Of a stretch of 43,204 bases of DNA, positions 7,279 to 16,205 are shown piece after piece. A model generated the notes under the pieces. That model was given only the letters and a program-made list of their open reading frames with translations. It was not told where the DNA came from and ran no database searches. This stretch comes from Dehalococcoidia bacterium (GTDB taxonomy: Bacteria; Chloroflexota; Dehalococcoidia; GIF9; UBA5629), in assembly GCA_028716085.1 (NCBI GenBank), contig JAQUQM010000006.1:1-43204 (forward strand). Reading direction: 5' to 3'. The translations under genes were made by a program, and so were the position numbers. Within the stretch, counting starts at the first letter, position 1. Every line of letters begins with the position of its first letter.

Positions 7279-9405
7279 CTAAACCGATAGCTTCTTATAT
7301 AACATAGGCAGGTGTTGGGGCAAAGCTTCAATATCGTCCAGCACCTCGTATCCGATATCCTGGCACATCGTTCTAAGGTAATCATTGCCCGATGAGTCCA
7401 CAGTTAAACAAAAAGGTGTGATATTCTTTTTCGAGGCTTCAAGCAGTGCCATCTTGGTGTCATTGATTGCATATTCTTTATCGTCATCGTCCCATCCGTA
7501 CATGGAATCCTGGGGGTAGCCGTCACTAACCAGGAACAGCAGCTTTAGTGAACTGCTAAAAGCATCGAGCTTGGAGACAGCGTGCCGCACAGCAGGTCCC
7601 ATCCTGGTACCGTGGATTGGTGCAATCTGGTCTACCCTTCGCTTAATCTTTTCCGTGAAGGCTTCATTAAGATCCTTAATAACGAGAAATTGAACTTTGG
7701 AGCGGCCATGCCCGGAAAAACCGTATATTCCGTATGTATCTCCCAGAGTTTCGATAGCGTTCATCAGGAGAACGATGCTTTCCTTCTCAACATCAATGAT
7801 GCGCCGGCGCGGCTGCATGCAAAATTTAATAAAATCGTACTTGATAGACTCGTCGTACTGCATCGGTGTTTTGTTCTTGCTAATCAGATCAGCCGTCGAG
7901 CCGCTCATATCCAGGAGAAATACCACGGCGACATCCCGCTGGATTTTCTTCTTTTTCCAGTAGACCTTACCCGACGGAGTATGTCCCGCTCTTTTGTCCA
8001 ACAGTTCACTGATAACAAGATCAAGATCATATTCGTCGCCATCATCCAGATTCTTGGCTTTATACAATAGTTCGGCGGGCAGCTTTTCAAACTGCCTTTT
8101 CAGTTCTGATGCCAGGATTTTCTGGCTTTCAAGTGTTTTTTCATAGAAATAGCTGCTGCCCTCACCCAGTACCTTCTCCCTGATACAACACCACTCAGGG
8201 AGATAGCGCTTGGCGCGGAAATCCCACTCTTCGTAATTAAAGAGTTTTTCTCCCTCTTCAGGTGTGATGGGAAGTCCGGTGTCCCTTGGCTGATATCGGT
8301 CAACCTGCTGATATTTCGCCTGTGAGAACTGATAAATGTGGACTCCGCGGGGCAGGTCAGCTACCGATAATCCGGTCGATGAAAGGAATTGCGCTTCGGC
8401 AATATCGCTGATACCAACTTGCTGATCTCCCAGTTTTTGCAGATCTTCTGCAGTCATCGGCATCGTTGATGACTGACCCGATTTGCCCCTCATTTCCATG
8501 TTTAATTTTAACTGGTCGGTCTCGAAGTTGCCTATATATTCCTGAGCTTCGAGATCAATTAAGTCGGGCTCCCGTGTTTCGGCATCATACAGTCCTAACG
8601 AGGAAACAATCATGTTTTTAGGTATCTTCCGGGCAATATTGTATATCCTTATCGTGGCTTCTGCTGTATCCTCCACAGTTGCCGCCGTGGAATAAAGTTT
8701 TCCAACGATTTCGCCTGCCAGATGCAAGGGTTCCTCCAGGGCATCAATACGAAGGGTAGCTGTCTCATCGAATTCAAGAGTCTCCAGCATTTCGCAGAAA
8801 GCACGCCTCAGAGTCATAGCAGGCAGCTGTTGCAGTGCGCAAACGATAGCCTGCTGCATTTTGGAGTAGCTGTGTTTGATTCCAGGATAAAAGTGTTTAA
8901 CAAGATAACTAATGCGTATATTTTCAGCTGCAACAAATATCTGAGCTGCTAGGAGGTGGTCATCAAAGAGACCAAGGAACCTGTTTAGGGGAGAAGCATC
9001 TGACTGAGCCGCTGATTCCATATCGAAACGGAGGTCCTTAAAAAGTGTAGATTTTTTATCAAATAAAAAATCGAACGATCCGAACTCTATATGGCCGGCT
9101 TGTTGAGTGACAGCGGACTTATACCAGGAGAAATTCTCCGCATATGTGGGGTAATTCAAGAAAGAGGCGGGTAAAGAAACTCGAACCGGATCTTTATTCG
9201 CCAAACCAGACTTCAGTTGACTCCACCAGACGTTTCGATAGGCAAGAATAGAATCAGACTCGCCATGGCAGAAGTCGATTTCCTTACCGATAAGGGCTCT
9301 ACAATAAAACTGGAGGATCGATTCAATGGACGCCAGTTCGATGCCGAAATACCTGTCCTGATTCGCCTCTTCTCTGATATGTGGTCTTTTCGATGGCTTG
9401 CTCAT
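7279..9405 (-). CDS. VWA-domain protein of the CbbO/NorD type
   Basis: This large protein (about 708 residues from the ATG at 9405; a TTG at 9414 is the alternative) has a long helical N-terminal region and a C-terminal von Willebrand A domain from about residue 490. The MIDAS metal site is visible as DMSGST, with a later threonine in GTRMGP and an SDGYPQDS loop. Immediately upstream, 15-24 bases away, is a CbbQ-type AAA+ ATPase, the usual partner: MoxR/CbbQ ATPases and VWA proteins form motor/adaptor pairs that activate metalloenzymes such as RuBisCO (CbbQO) or nitric oxide reductase (NorQD). Neither enzyme is encoded here, so the client is unknown. The gene converges with the CoA ligase, leaving only 27 bases between. 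Confidence 0.87.
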   Translation of the reverse strand: MSKPSKRPHIREEANQDRYFGIELASIESILQFYCRALIGKEIDFCHGESDSILAYRNVWWSQLKSGLANKDPVRVSLPASFLNYPTYAENFSWYKSAVTQQAGHIEFGSFDFLFDKKSTLFKDLRFDMESAAQSDASPLNRFLGLFDDHLLAAQIFVAAENIRISYLVKHFYPGIKHSYSKMQQAIVCALQQLPAMTLRRAFCEMLETLEFDETATLRIDALEEPLHLAGEIVGKLYSTAATVEDTAEATIRIYNIARKIPKNMIVSSLGLYDAETREPDLIDLEAQEYIGNFETDQLKLNMEMRGKSGQSSTMPMTAEDLQKLGDQQVGISDIAEAQFLSSTGLSVADLPRGVHIYQFSQAKYQQVDRYQPRDTGLPITPEEGEKLFNYEEWDFRAKRYLPEWCCIREKVLGEGSSYFYEKTLESQKILASELKRQFEKLPAELLYKAKNLDDGDEYDLDLVISELLDKRAGHTPSGKVYWKKKKIQRDVAVVFLLDMSGSTADLISKNKTPMQYDESIKYDFIKFCMQPRRRIIDVEKESIVLLMNAIETLGDTYGIYGFSGHGRSKVQFLVIKDLNEAFTEKIKRRVDQIAPIHGTRMGPAVRHAVSKLDAFSSSLKLLFLVSDGYPQDSMYGWDDDDKEYAINDTKMALLEASKKNITPFCLTVDSSGNDYLRTMCQDIGYEVLDDIEALPQHLPMLYKKLSV

Positions 9406-9429
9406 GCTTAACAATCATTTCGCTTTTAT

Positions 9430-10320
9430 TTACTCAAATATGGCGGTCACGACTTCTTTAAGGGATTTTTGCACTTCCTGATCATCCGTTATAGACCAGA
9501 CCGCAGCAACTTCGCAGGCGCGCCGGGGAGATATTCCCTCTTTAATCAGCCTGGCAGCATAAATGAGGAGACGTGTACTGATGACTTCCGAGAGGTCCTG
9601 TTCCTTCAGATTGCGAATTTTTTCACCCAGCCTGGCTAGTTTCTCCGCCACTTCATGACCTATTCCGGCCTCATGTTCAATTATTTTGCTCTCGATATTC
9701 TTAGGTGGATGAGTGAACTCGATCGCTATAAAACGTTGGCGCGTGCTGTGTTTTAGATTCTTCAGTATGCTTTGATAACCCGGATTGTAAGAGATCACCA
9801 GCATGAAACTGTCACTGGCCTCGATCATTTCGCCTTTCTTTTCTATATAAAGCGACCTCCTATGATCGGCTAGAGGATGTATTAACACGATTGTATCCTT
9901 GCGCGCCTCTACTACCTCATCGAGGTAACATATGCCGCCGCTTTTGACCGCACGGGTCAGCGGTCCGTCCACCCATCTTGTTACATCGCCTTCCAGCAGA
10001 TATTTACCCACTAGGTCGCTGGCAGTGAGATCCTCATGGCAGGCAATTGTAATGAGAGGTATTCCATCGTGGCTGGCAGCGGTTTCGCCATGCGCTGTAC
10101 TACGATGCTGTTTCTTACTCATGTGATATGTCATATATTCCAGGAAACGTGTTTTGCCACAGCCGGTGGGCCCTTTGAGGAGCACCGGTATTCTCTCGGC
10201 ATATGCCGCTTCAAAAAGCTGTATTTCATCTTTTAGCGGGAGATAAAAAGGTTCCTCGGTGATATAGTATTCCTCAATTATGTGGGATTTAAAATCATGT
10301 CTTCTGGCTTTGTGTGGCAT
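9430..10320 (-). CDS. MoxR-family AAA+ ATPase, CbbQ/NorQ type
   Basis: A 296-residue AAA+ ATPase with Walker A GPTGCGKT at residues 50-57, Walker B CYLDEVVEA near 132, a sensor-1-like VISYNPGYQ, and the CbbQ_C-like helical end. Length and motif order match the CbbQ/NirQ/NorQ branch of MoxR proteins, which remodel or activate a metalloenzyme together with a VWA partner. That partner is the next gene downstream (7279-9405). The ATG is preceded by CGGAGAAT. A good sigma70-like promoter lies about 40-65 bases upstream, suggesting the pair can be transcribed on its own even though it follows the HHT-repeat gene on the same strand. Confidence 0.9.
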   Translation of the reverse strand: MPHKARRHDFKSHIIEEYYITEEPFYLPLKDEIQLFEAAYAERIPVLLKGPTGCGKTRFLEYMTYHMSKKQHRSTAHGETAASHDGIPLITIACHEDLTASDLVGKYLLEGDVTRWVDGPLTRAVKSGGICYLDEVVEARKDTIVLIHPLADHRRSLYIEKKGEMIEASDSFMLVISYNPGYQSILKNLKHSTRQRFIAIEFTHPPKNIESKIIEHEAGIGHEVAEKLARLGEKIRNLKEQDLSEVISTRLLIYAARLIKEGISPRRACEVAAVWSITDDQEVQKSLKEVVTAIFE

Positions 10321-10358
10321 TAAGATTCTCCGGAATTAAATTTGAGCTCCAGTTCATA

Positions 10359-10387
10359 ATTTTATGACTTGCAGCCTTAATTGGCAA
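10359..10387 (-). promoter_or_regulatory. sigma70-like promoter for the CbbQ/CbbO pair
   Basis: On the minus strand TTGCCA (10387-10382) and TAAAAT (10364-10359) are separated by exactly 17 bases. The predicted start would leave a leader of roughly 30 bases with CGGAGAAT ahead of the CbbQ ATG. The site lies in the 131-base gap after the HHT-repeat gene. This is a pattern match only. Confidence 0.5.
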
Positions 10388-10451
10388 TAAATGCGGGACA
10401 TATCCCAAAGGCAAGGCTTAATACGGTGGCAGATTATAGGTATGAATAAAA

Positions 10452-11231
10452 TTAGCGGCGCCTGCTATTGGGTTCGTTGTTCCTGCCGGGAGCACTGTTC
10501 TTGCGGATTGGAGGTGGTATAAGCGGGCCTTTGCCTGGTAAAGTGGGATTGGTATTAAGTGTGTGATGCTCAATAATACGAACCGGCCTTTCGATTCTGA
10601 CGGGATTGCCGATTTGAGCGCCGGGCGCGCTTTGTAAGGTGTGATGAATGATCCCGGATTGTGCAGGTTGGATTTTTCTGGACTGAGATCTGATATAACC
10701 CGGGCTGTTTTCAATTGTGTGATGTACCTTAATATCCGGTTCAGCCTTTTTAAACACAGGGACGGTTTGGGGTAAAGGCCTCAGTTCATGATGGATCGTT
10801 TCACCGGGAATAAACCGTGGTGCTGTGTCAGAGGGCACATGCGGTGGTTTGATTATTGTGTGGTGTACCTTAACATCGGGGGGTAATTTGTGGGTGGTCT
10901 GCTCCACACTTTTTTCGGCCAGTTTGCGGCTAAAAATATACTCATCCCTGGGTTTGATCTTGATCGCAGGACGGTTCAGTTCAGGCAGGGGCAGCTGACC
11001 CGGTCGAATGGTCCTGGCTTCGTAAGTGATAGTTCTGCCACGAATATTTTCAACCTTGTAAACGTATTCAGGGTAGTTATATAGCCGCTTCACTGGTGCG
11101 GACGCTTGGCTGCCCCTCTTGCGGCAAAGGAGGCTTATACCTATTGGTGTAGTAAACGGTTCCGGAGCCAGTATGAGTGCAACACCTACGATATCTAATG
11201 CAACATCTTTAGGGGTATAGGCTACAGTCAC
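10452..11231 (-). CDS. membrane-anchored, proline-rich protein with five His-His repeats; unknown function
   Basis: The track frame begins at 11396, inside the upstream DUF5752 gene. I place the start at the GTG at 11231, which follows AAAGAG by about 10 bases and clears the upstream stop by 31 bases, giving 259 residues. The N-terminus holds a hydrophobic segment (about residues 9-30) ending in CRKR, which could be a membrane anchor. The C-terminal half is proline- and basic-rich. It repeats a unit whose core is KVHHTI, TIHHEL, KVHHTI, IIHHTL and EHHTL, spaced roughly 20-25 residues apart. I do not recognise the family. Paired histidines suggest metal binding or a substrate for modification. 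Its neighbours are DUF5752 and a radical SAM/SPASM enzyme upstream and CbbQ downstream. Confidence 0.65.
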   Translation of the reverse strand: MTVAYTPKDVALDIVGVALILAPEPFTTPIGISLLCRKRGSQASAPVKRLYNYPEYVYKVENIRGRTITYEARTIRPGQLPLPELNRPAIKIKPRDEYIFSRKLAEKSVEQTTHKLPPDVKVHHTIIKPPHVPSDTAPRFIPGETIHHELRPLPQTVPVFKKAEPDIKVHHTIENSPGYIRSQSRKIQPAQSGIIHHTLQSAPGAQIGNPVRIERPVRIIEHHTLNTNPTLPGKGPLIPPPIRKNSAPGRNNEPNSRRR

Positions 11232-11262
11232 GTGTGTTGTTTGCTCTTTTAATTTTATTTCA

Positions 11263-11565
11263 TCAAGCTCTGGCCTGCAGCCAGGAAACCCGTTCGGTGA
11301 CGATTTTAACAGCTTCTTTCTGGCTGGGGCTTTTTGCCAGGTCATGCGAAAGCTTGTCATCTCCCAGGACCTCGCGGACCCAGCGTGAAAAATCATTCTT
11401 CTCGTTTGTGACGTGATGATTATAGGTATGGTGGCTCATTTTCGCCAGGGCAATCTTAAGCTCGTAAATATTATTTAAAATTTCGCCGTCATGGCAATAA
11501 AAACGCTTTTCATCCGGTACATGTCTTAAAACTCTTTGAGCATCCTCTTTGGTTCTTACAGTCAT
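11263..11565 (-). CDS. DUF5752-like small protein
   Basis: A compact 100-residue protein with FYCHDGEILNN, an ELKIALAKMSHHTYNHHV helix and the NDFSRWVREVLGDDKLSHDL segment that I associate with DUF5752 family proteins. It starts with ATG after a strong AAAGGAGAT. Function of the family is unknown to me. The His-rich middle (SHHTYNHHV) is notable given the His-His repeats in the next protein. It sits 107 bases downstream of the radical SAM gene with its own candidate promoter, and 31 bases upstream of the HHT-repeat gene, so the latter two are probably co-transcribed. Confidence 0.75.
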   Translation of the reverse strand: MTVRTKEDAQRVLRHVPDEKRFYCHDGEILNNIYELKIALAKMSHHTYNHHVTNEKNDFSRWVREVLGDDKLSHDLAKSPSQKEAVKIVTERVSWLQARA

Positions 11566-11604
11566 GGCTATCTCCTTTCACCTCACATTTCCGCTGCTAT
11601 TTCT

Positions 11605-11634
11605 ATGATACAATCATATAATCTTATAAAGCAA
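11605..11634 (-). promoter_or_regulatory. candidate promoter for DUF5752 / HHT-repeat genes with overlapping dyad
   Basis: TTGCTT (11634-11629) and TATCAT (11610-11605) on the minus strand are separated by 18 bases. A short dyad ATGAT-TGT-ATCAT overlaps the -10 element and could be an operator. The leader before the ATG would be about 35 bases and includes AAAGGAGAT. Confidence 0.4.
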
Positions 11635-11672
11635 GATTTTTCCACTAAGGTTTTCGTAATTATACAGGTAGT

Positions 11673-12839
11673 CTACGGTACTACATCCGTATAGCGTGTT
11701 ATGAACGCTGAGCTGTCATAAATCTTTTGATGGCTGATGCGGTATTTTTGCAGCATTTTCATTATATAACCGATGTGATCTTTTACAGTATTAACATGAA
11801 TGTGCATTAACTTGCAGATCTGCAGAGTCCTTTCGGGTGACCCGGCCAGTACCTGCACCGGGCATCTGCCGCCGCAATACCAGTGAACCGAACAATTATT
11901 ACATCCGAGCTTCTTTTTATATTCAATGAGAGACTGTAGTTTGGAGGCAGGTATCTCCGTATCATCGGCAAGGGCAAACACGCCAAAAGAATCGGGAAGG
12001 TCGGCACAGGCGTGTACTTTGCCTCCCCGTATATCGTAGTTTCTAGCCAGTTCAACGGCGCAGGCTGTATGGCCCCGCTGTCTCTTTTCGAGGAAATACA
12101 GGATAAGCTCATTTATATGAGCAATAGGAAGAATTTCGCCGTCGGAAAGCCATGATACATACTGTCTCATAATTTGCTCAAGTTCAGCTTCATATTCTGC
12201 GGAATATTTCTTAAAGTTACTGAAAGGCTGCCTGGTATCAGCCCAGTGCCAGAAAAAATGATCTGACAATCCATGACGGTGCAAGGCTATAAATTGATTA
12301 TAACAATCGAGGAGGGATTGTTCTTCCCTCAGCGTGCTCCACATTAAAATGTTGCCTTTGTACACCTGCCTCAGTTGTTCAAGGCCGGAAATGATTTTGC
12401 TGAGGCTGGTACCCGGCCTGACGCGCTGGTGTTGCGCGGAACTGCCATCAACAGAAATTGAATAAAGCCATATGCTCTGGATAAGCTCGGGGTATTTCTC
12501 GATAGTATCTGCCATGAGTTCACCATTTGTGTAGACCATGTAGCGAATACGTCTGCCTGCAGATGATTTATTGATGATTGTACAGATTGAATGCATCCGT
12601 TCAGGATTAAGAAACGGTTCCCCGCCATAAAAACAAAGAGTGATATCCTGTTCCGGATATTTCTCGGCTATTGCCAGAACTATCACCGCGTCTCGCTGTG
12701 GATCACATTCCAGATTGGTTAAAGCACCGTCATCGAGTTTAGCAAAGGTGAGAGAACCGTTAATACAGCCTTTACATTGCGCATAGCAGTGTGAAGTTAT
12801 CGTCAGATTGATAACAATATCGTCGTTTTCTTTATACAA
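11673..12839 (-). CDS. radical SAM protein with C-terminal SPASM domain
   Basis: The radical SAM cluster motif is CYAQCKGC (Cys18, Cys22, Cys25, the CX3CX2C spacing), followed by the SAM-binding FYGGEPFLN near residue 70. The C-terminal part carries a SPASM-type cysteine set: CAVE...HACAD, then CNNCSVHWYCGGRCP and a later QICKL, enough for two auxiliary iron-sulfur clusters. SPASM enzymes mature peptides and proteins (sactipeptide, anaerobic sulfatase, quinohemoprotein types). The start is a TTG at 12839; an in-frame stop lies just upstream and there is no later Met before the cysteine motif. No classic small precursor peptide is visible. Adjacent DUF5752 and HHT-repeat proteins are the nearest candidate substrates. 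The gene follows the 5'-nucleotidase by 22 bases. Confidence 0.88.
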   Translation of the reverse strand: MYKENDDIVINLTITSHCYAQCKGCINGSLTFAKLDDGALTNLECDPQRDAVIVLAIAEKYPEQDITLCFYGGEPFLNPERMHSICTIINKSSAGRRIRYMVYTNGELMADTIEKYPELIQSIWLYSISVDGSSAQHQRVRPGTSLSKIISGLEQLRQVYKGNILMWSTLREEQSLLDCYNQFIALHRHGLSDHFFWHWADTRQPFSNFKKYSAEYEAELEQIMRQYVSWLSDGEILPIAHINELILYFLEKRQRGHTACAVELARNYDIRGGKVHACADLPDSFGVFALADDTEIPASKLQSLIEYKKKLGCNNCSVHWYCGGRCPVQVLAGSPERTLQICKLMHIHVNTVKDHIGYIMKMLQKYRISHQKIYDSSAFITRYTDVVP

Positions 12840-12861
12840 ATGGATTTATTCAAGACATAAA

Positions 12862-14691
12862 TTATTTCGTTGAAGGCTCAATCACAAATACCCTGTCCTC
12901 GGTGATATTTTTCAGGTTTTTCTGCAGCCTGAAGTAATCGATTACCGCATCTACATCCCTGATACCGGTGTTTTGCAGCTTGATATAGTCTCTAATCATA
13001 CCTTCGAAAGAACCGGTGAGACTACCCATCCAGCTTACCTTATTGACTACCGACGCTATGCTTTTATCTACAAGATAGTCGGTAGTAGCGATTGTATACT
13101 CGCTGTCCATATTAATTGGCTCGTAATTGCCTTCATCATTTAGTATATCCATTGCAATTACGCGATTATTTTCATTACATGGGCACGACATATCAACCGT
13201 CATTTTAAAGCGGGCAATCTCAAAACATGGTGGGGGCACGTTCATCTTAAGATATGGATCCATTGCATTTTCAATAAATGTTTTTAAAAGGCTCCCTTTC
13301 AAAGTGATTATTACTAAGTTTTGTTGGAAGGGCAGCAATGTGTTAATGTGATCAACTGTTATAGGTCCTTTGTAGATATCCGAACGCATATCATAGCTAT
13401 CATACAAGGCCATCTGCACATTCGGATTAACCCCGCGTGCACTCCATAAGAAGGCATCCGCAACGATTGGACCGGGGCCTTTATTGCGCCCGCGATAGAG
13501 ATTTTCATCGGCAACTGCGACTATTGCGCCCACTTCCGGGGATATCTCATTTACATATGGCTGTAAGACTTTGACCATCTCTGGATTTTCAAAGGAGATT
13601 TTTATGCCGGGATTGTTATTTATTTGTTGCGTGATTGAAGCAAATTCAGGCCGGCATGGGCAGAGATGATACCAGCCAGTAGTATCTTCCACCTGAAACT
13701 GTGGTGTCATATAGATAATCGGCTGGCCGCTGTAGTTTTTAATTATCCCCTTTTCATCAAAATCCAGTTTAATTACGCCCAGTAAGCGGTTATGTTCCCA
13801 GGCTTGTACGATCAATACTTTATCACCTGTAGGACCTTGAAGTTCAGCAGGATAGGGCATCTCCGGCTTAAGTCCGAGCTGTTCAAATTGCTGCCCACCC
13901 ATCAATGTGTGGGAATGCCCGCCCACTATAATATCAATTCCGCTTACGGAGTTGGCCATCTTGAGGTCGGCTTCATAACCCAGGTGTGATAGGACAACGA
14001 TCTTATTGATACCCTGTTCATTAAGCTCCGCAATATATTTCTTTACTATTGCCTCCGGATCCAGGAAGACGATATTTTTCGCCGGGTAAGAAAGGAAAGC
14101 CGTGTCCGGAGTAATTAGCCCGATAATGCCGATTTTCTGACCTTCGAATTCGGTTACAATAAAAGGCTTGACTTTGCCTGCTAATAAAGGCTCGTTGGAA
14201 ACATCCAGATTTGCTGCCAGCACAGGAAATTTTGCCCTGTTGATAAAATTCGCTATCTGCTGGGTTCCGTGGTTAAAATCGTGGTTTCCCAGTGTCAGGG
14301 CGTCGAAACGCATGGTGTTCATGGCATCGCAGTCAGCTATGCCCGCGAATTTTGGCGTCCAAAACGTGCCGTCCATAACGTCTCCGGCATGCAGTAAGAG
14401 AACGTTACGCTCTTTGCTCCGAATGTCTTCAACCGCGGATGAAAGCAATCCATAGCCGCCTACGGACGTAAGAGCATTAATAACGTTATATTTCAGCAGG
14501 TAATTGTATGCCAGTACATACGAGTGAGTATCGTTTACATGGGCGATTGTTATGGAAAGAGGCTCCGTAATGATTTCCTTGAGCGGTTTTTCTGGAGAGA
14601 TGGACGCCGAACAACCGATACTGATTACCAGTTGAATGATTGCCAAAATAAGTAATAAACGCCGTAGATTAGCAGAATGTAGTAATTTCAC
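12862..14691 (-). CDS. 5'-nucleotidase / 2',3'-cyclic phosphodiesterase family lipoprotein (UshA-like)
   Basis: The N-terminus is a signal segment ending in VISIGCS, with the Cys as likely lipidation site, so the enzyme should sit outside the membrane. The metallophosphoesterase motifs of the UshA family are in order: AHVNDTHSY, LLHAGDVMDGT, LGNHDFNHG and GGHSHT. A C-terminal 5'-nucleotidase substrate domain follows (DAFLWSARG, later TTDYLVD). Family members hydrolyse nucleotides and sometimes other phosphoesters using two metal ions. It starts with GTG after AGGAGAAATGAA. It is 41 bases downstream of the GNAT gene of the kamA operon and 22 bases upstream of the radical SAM gene, so it may be co-transcribed with both. 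Actual substrate unknown. Confidence 0.9.
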   Translation of the reverse strand: MKLLHSANLRRLLLILAIIQLVISIGCSASISPEKPLKEIITEPLSITIAHVNDTHSYVLAYNYLLKYNVINALTSVGGYGLLSSAVEDIRSKERNVLLLHAGDVMDGTFWTPKFAGIADCDAMNTMRFDALTLGNHDFNHGTQQIANFINRAKFPVLAANLDVSNEPLLAGKVKPFIVTEFEGQKIGIIGLITPDTAFLSYPAKNIVFLDPEAIVKKYIAELNEQGINKIVVLSHLGYEADLKMANSVSGIDIIVGGHSHTLMGGQQFEQLGLKPEMPYPAELQGPTGDKVLIVQAWEHNRLLGVIKLDFDEKGIIKNYSGQPIIYMTPQFQVEDTTGWYHLCPCRPEFASITQQINNNPGIKISFENPEMVKVLQPYVNEISPEVGAIVAVADENLYRGRNKGPGPIVADAFLWSARGVNPNVQMALYDSYDMRSDIYKGPITVDHINTLLPFQQNLVIITLKGSLLKTFIENAMDPYLKMNVPPPCFEIARFKMTVDMSCPCNENNRVIAMDILNDEGNYEPINMDSEYTIATTDYLVDKSIASVVNKVSWMGSLTGSFEGMIRDYIKLQNTGIRDVDAVIDYFRLQKNLKNITEDRVFVIEPSTK

Positions 14692-14732
14692 TTCATTTCT
14701 CCTGAAGTTTAACTGGAACTATTATAGATGTT

Positions 14733-15209
14733 TTACAATATTTTTCTAAAAGTTATTTTATCGTCACCGGGTGAGTAGAACTCCGGAATAGTGCTGATCG
14801 CATCGTAACCCAGCGAACTATAAAGGTTCCTGGCTGCCGTGTAATGCGGATTGGAAGATGTTTCTATAAGGATCATATGGCCGCCGGCTTCCCTGATTTT
14901 TTGCTCAGCCAGTTTGATTAGTGTGCTGCCAATCCCTTTACCCCTGTGTCGGGATGCGGTGGCCACCCAGTAGAAATCCCAGGTGCCCTGGGTCATGGGC
15001 GTAGGTCCATAGCAGATGTATCCCAGAATTTGGTCTTCGGATTCTGCGATATAGATATGGTATCCCGATCCGGCAATATCGGTCAGGTAAGCGTCAATGA
15101 CTTCTTCGGCTACATTTACTTCTTCCGGTGTAAATGCCTCCGTATTTTTCATAATTTCCATGATTCCCGACTTATCCGGGGATTTCATGGCTCTGATTCT
15201 TATCGGCAT
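14733..15209 (-). CDS. GNAT-family N-acetyltransferase
   Basis: A 158-residue GNAT protein. The acetyl-CoA pyrophosphate-binding motif RHRGKGIGS follows a WVATASRH strand, and the C-terminal half shows the usual SNPHYTAARNLYSSLGY segment. It starts 3 bases after the stop of the second ATP-grasp gene, so it is tightly coupled to the lysine 2,3-aminomutase / ATP-grasp operon. It is much shorter than AblB, the acetyltransferase that makes N-epsilon-acetyl-beta-lysine, and does not look like it. Acetylation of the operon's product or of an intermediate is inferred from context. Confidence 0.87.
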   Translation of the reverse strand: MPIRIRAMKSPDKSGIMEIMKNTEAFTPEEVNVAEEVIDAYLTDIAGSGYHIYIAESEDQILGYICYGPTPMTQGTWDFYWVATASRHRGKGIGSTLIKLAEQKIREAGGHMILIETSSNPHYTAARNLYSSLGYDAISTIPEFYSPGDDKITFRKIL

Positions 15210-15212
15210 GGT

Positions 15213-16205
15213 TTATTCCAGCGCAAGATTTACAATTTTTTCAATGAGCTGCGTGTATGTCAGGCCAATGGCTTCTGCCTGGCGTGCGATTCCGAGTTCA
15301 GGGGATATATCGGGATTTGCATTTATTTCGAGCACTTTGATATCGCCTGCAGGGTCCTGCCGCATATCCACACGGGCGTAACCTCTACAGCCCACAGATG
15401 TGCATCCTTTAAGCACTATGTCGCTGATGGTTTTCTTCAAACCGCTGTCAATTGGAGCTGGACAGGTAACCCCGGTTCCCGCATAATACTCGGTTTCTTC
15501 AAACCACTTGGATTCAAAGGTAAGTAGCCTGGGTAATCCCGGAGGAAGTGAATAGGTGATCTCGGAAATTTCGACCAGCGATAGTGTTTCGTTGCCCAGT
15601 ACGGAGGCATTGAACTCCCTGCCGTCAACAAATTCTTCCACCAGAGCAATACCGCCGAAACTGTTACTCACGCGTTCAACCTGGTTTGCCAGTTGCTCCA
15701 CGTTGGATACCACACTTTCCGGCAATAGCCCGTGACTGGCGTCTTCACTTTGGGGCTTAACAATACAGGGGAATTCCAGGTTAAAGCGCGTTAATGTAGC
15801 AGAATTCAACAGCTGATATAGCGGTGTTTTAATGCCGACTTTATTGAGAACCAGCTTTGTGCGGACCTTGTCCAGAGTCAACTCCAGTACATGGGAAGGA
15901 TTACCCGTAAAACGGATTTCCCTGTCTTCCATCCAGCGGGCGATAACAGGTTCCGATGAGGGATCATCGTCAAATCCCTCAAAGATATTGAAAATCAAAT
16001 CAGCACGAACTGATGCAAGTGTGTTGATTGCATTGTCCAGGGGCCTGTGCAGCGGGACCTGTTGAACTGTATGCCCGAGTTCAAGAAGGGCTTTTTTGAC
16101 GGCGACAACCTCTTCCAGTACGCCAACAATCGCCTCGGATTCACCGATCTGGTTGGGTATATCGGTGAAAGGATCGTTATATATTATGGCTACTGATAAA
16201 GGCAT
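15213..16205 (-). CDS. D-Ala-D-Ala ligase-like ATP-grasp enzyme 2
   Basis: An ATP-grasp protein of the Ddl type with NIFEG and RFTGNPSHVLELTLDK in the N-terminal domain, IVKPQSEDASHG as the ATP-binding strand, LVEEFVDGREF as the grasp motif, and VLEINANPDI supplying metal ligands at the end. The track start at 16253 would overlap the upstream gene by 77 bases; the internal ATG at 16205 reduces that to 29 and puts the first strand (SVAIIYND) at the N-terminus as in relatives, so I use it. The usual Ddl end NPGF is not kept. The pairing with a second ligase and with kamA argues against a peptidoglycan role. It is likely an amino-acid or peptide ligase forming an amide bond at the cost of ATP. 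Confidence 0.86.
   Translation of the reverse strand: MPLSVAIIYNDPFTDIPNQIGESEAIVGVLEEVVAVKKALLELGHTVQQVPLHRPLDNAINTLASVRADLIFNIFEGFDDDPSSEPVIARWMEDREIRFTGNPSHVLELTLDKVRTKLVLNKVGIKTPLYQLLNSATLTRFNLEFPCIVKPQSEDASHGLLPESVVSNVEQLANQVERVSNSFGGIALVEEFVDGREFNASVLGNETLSLVEISEITYSLPPGLPRLLTFESKWFEETEYYAGTGVTCPAPIDSGLKKTISDIVLKGCTSVGCRGYARVDMRQDPAGDIKVLEINANPDISPELGIARQAEAIGLTYTQLIEKIVNLALE

Noticed and set aside
10418-10714. 98-residue minus-strand ORF overlapping the HHT-repeat gene
   Set aside because: It is in another frame of the repeat region, has no domain or binding site, and arises from the repetitive composition.
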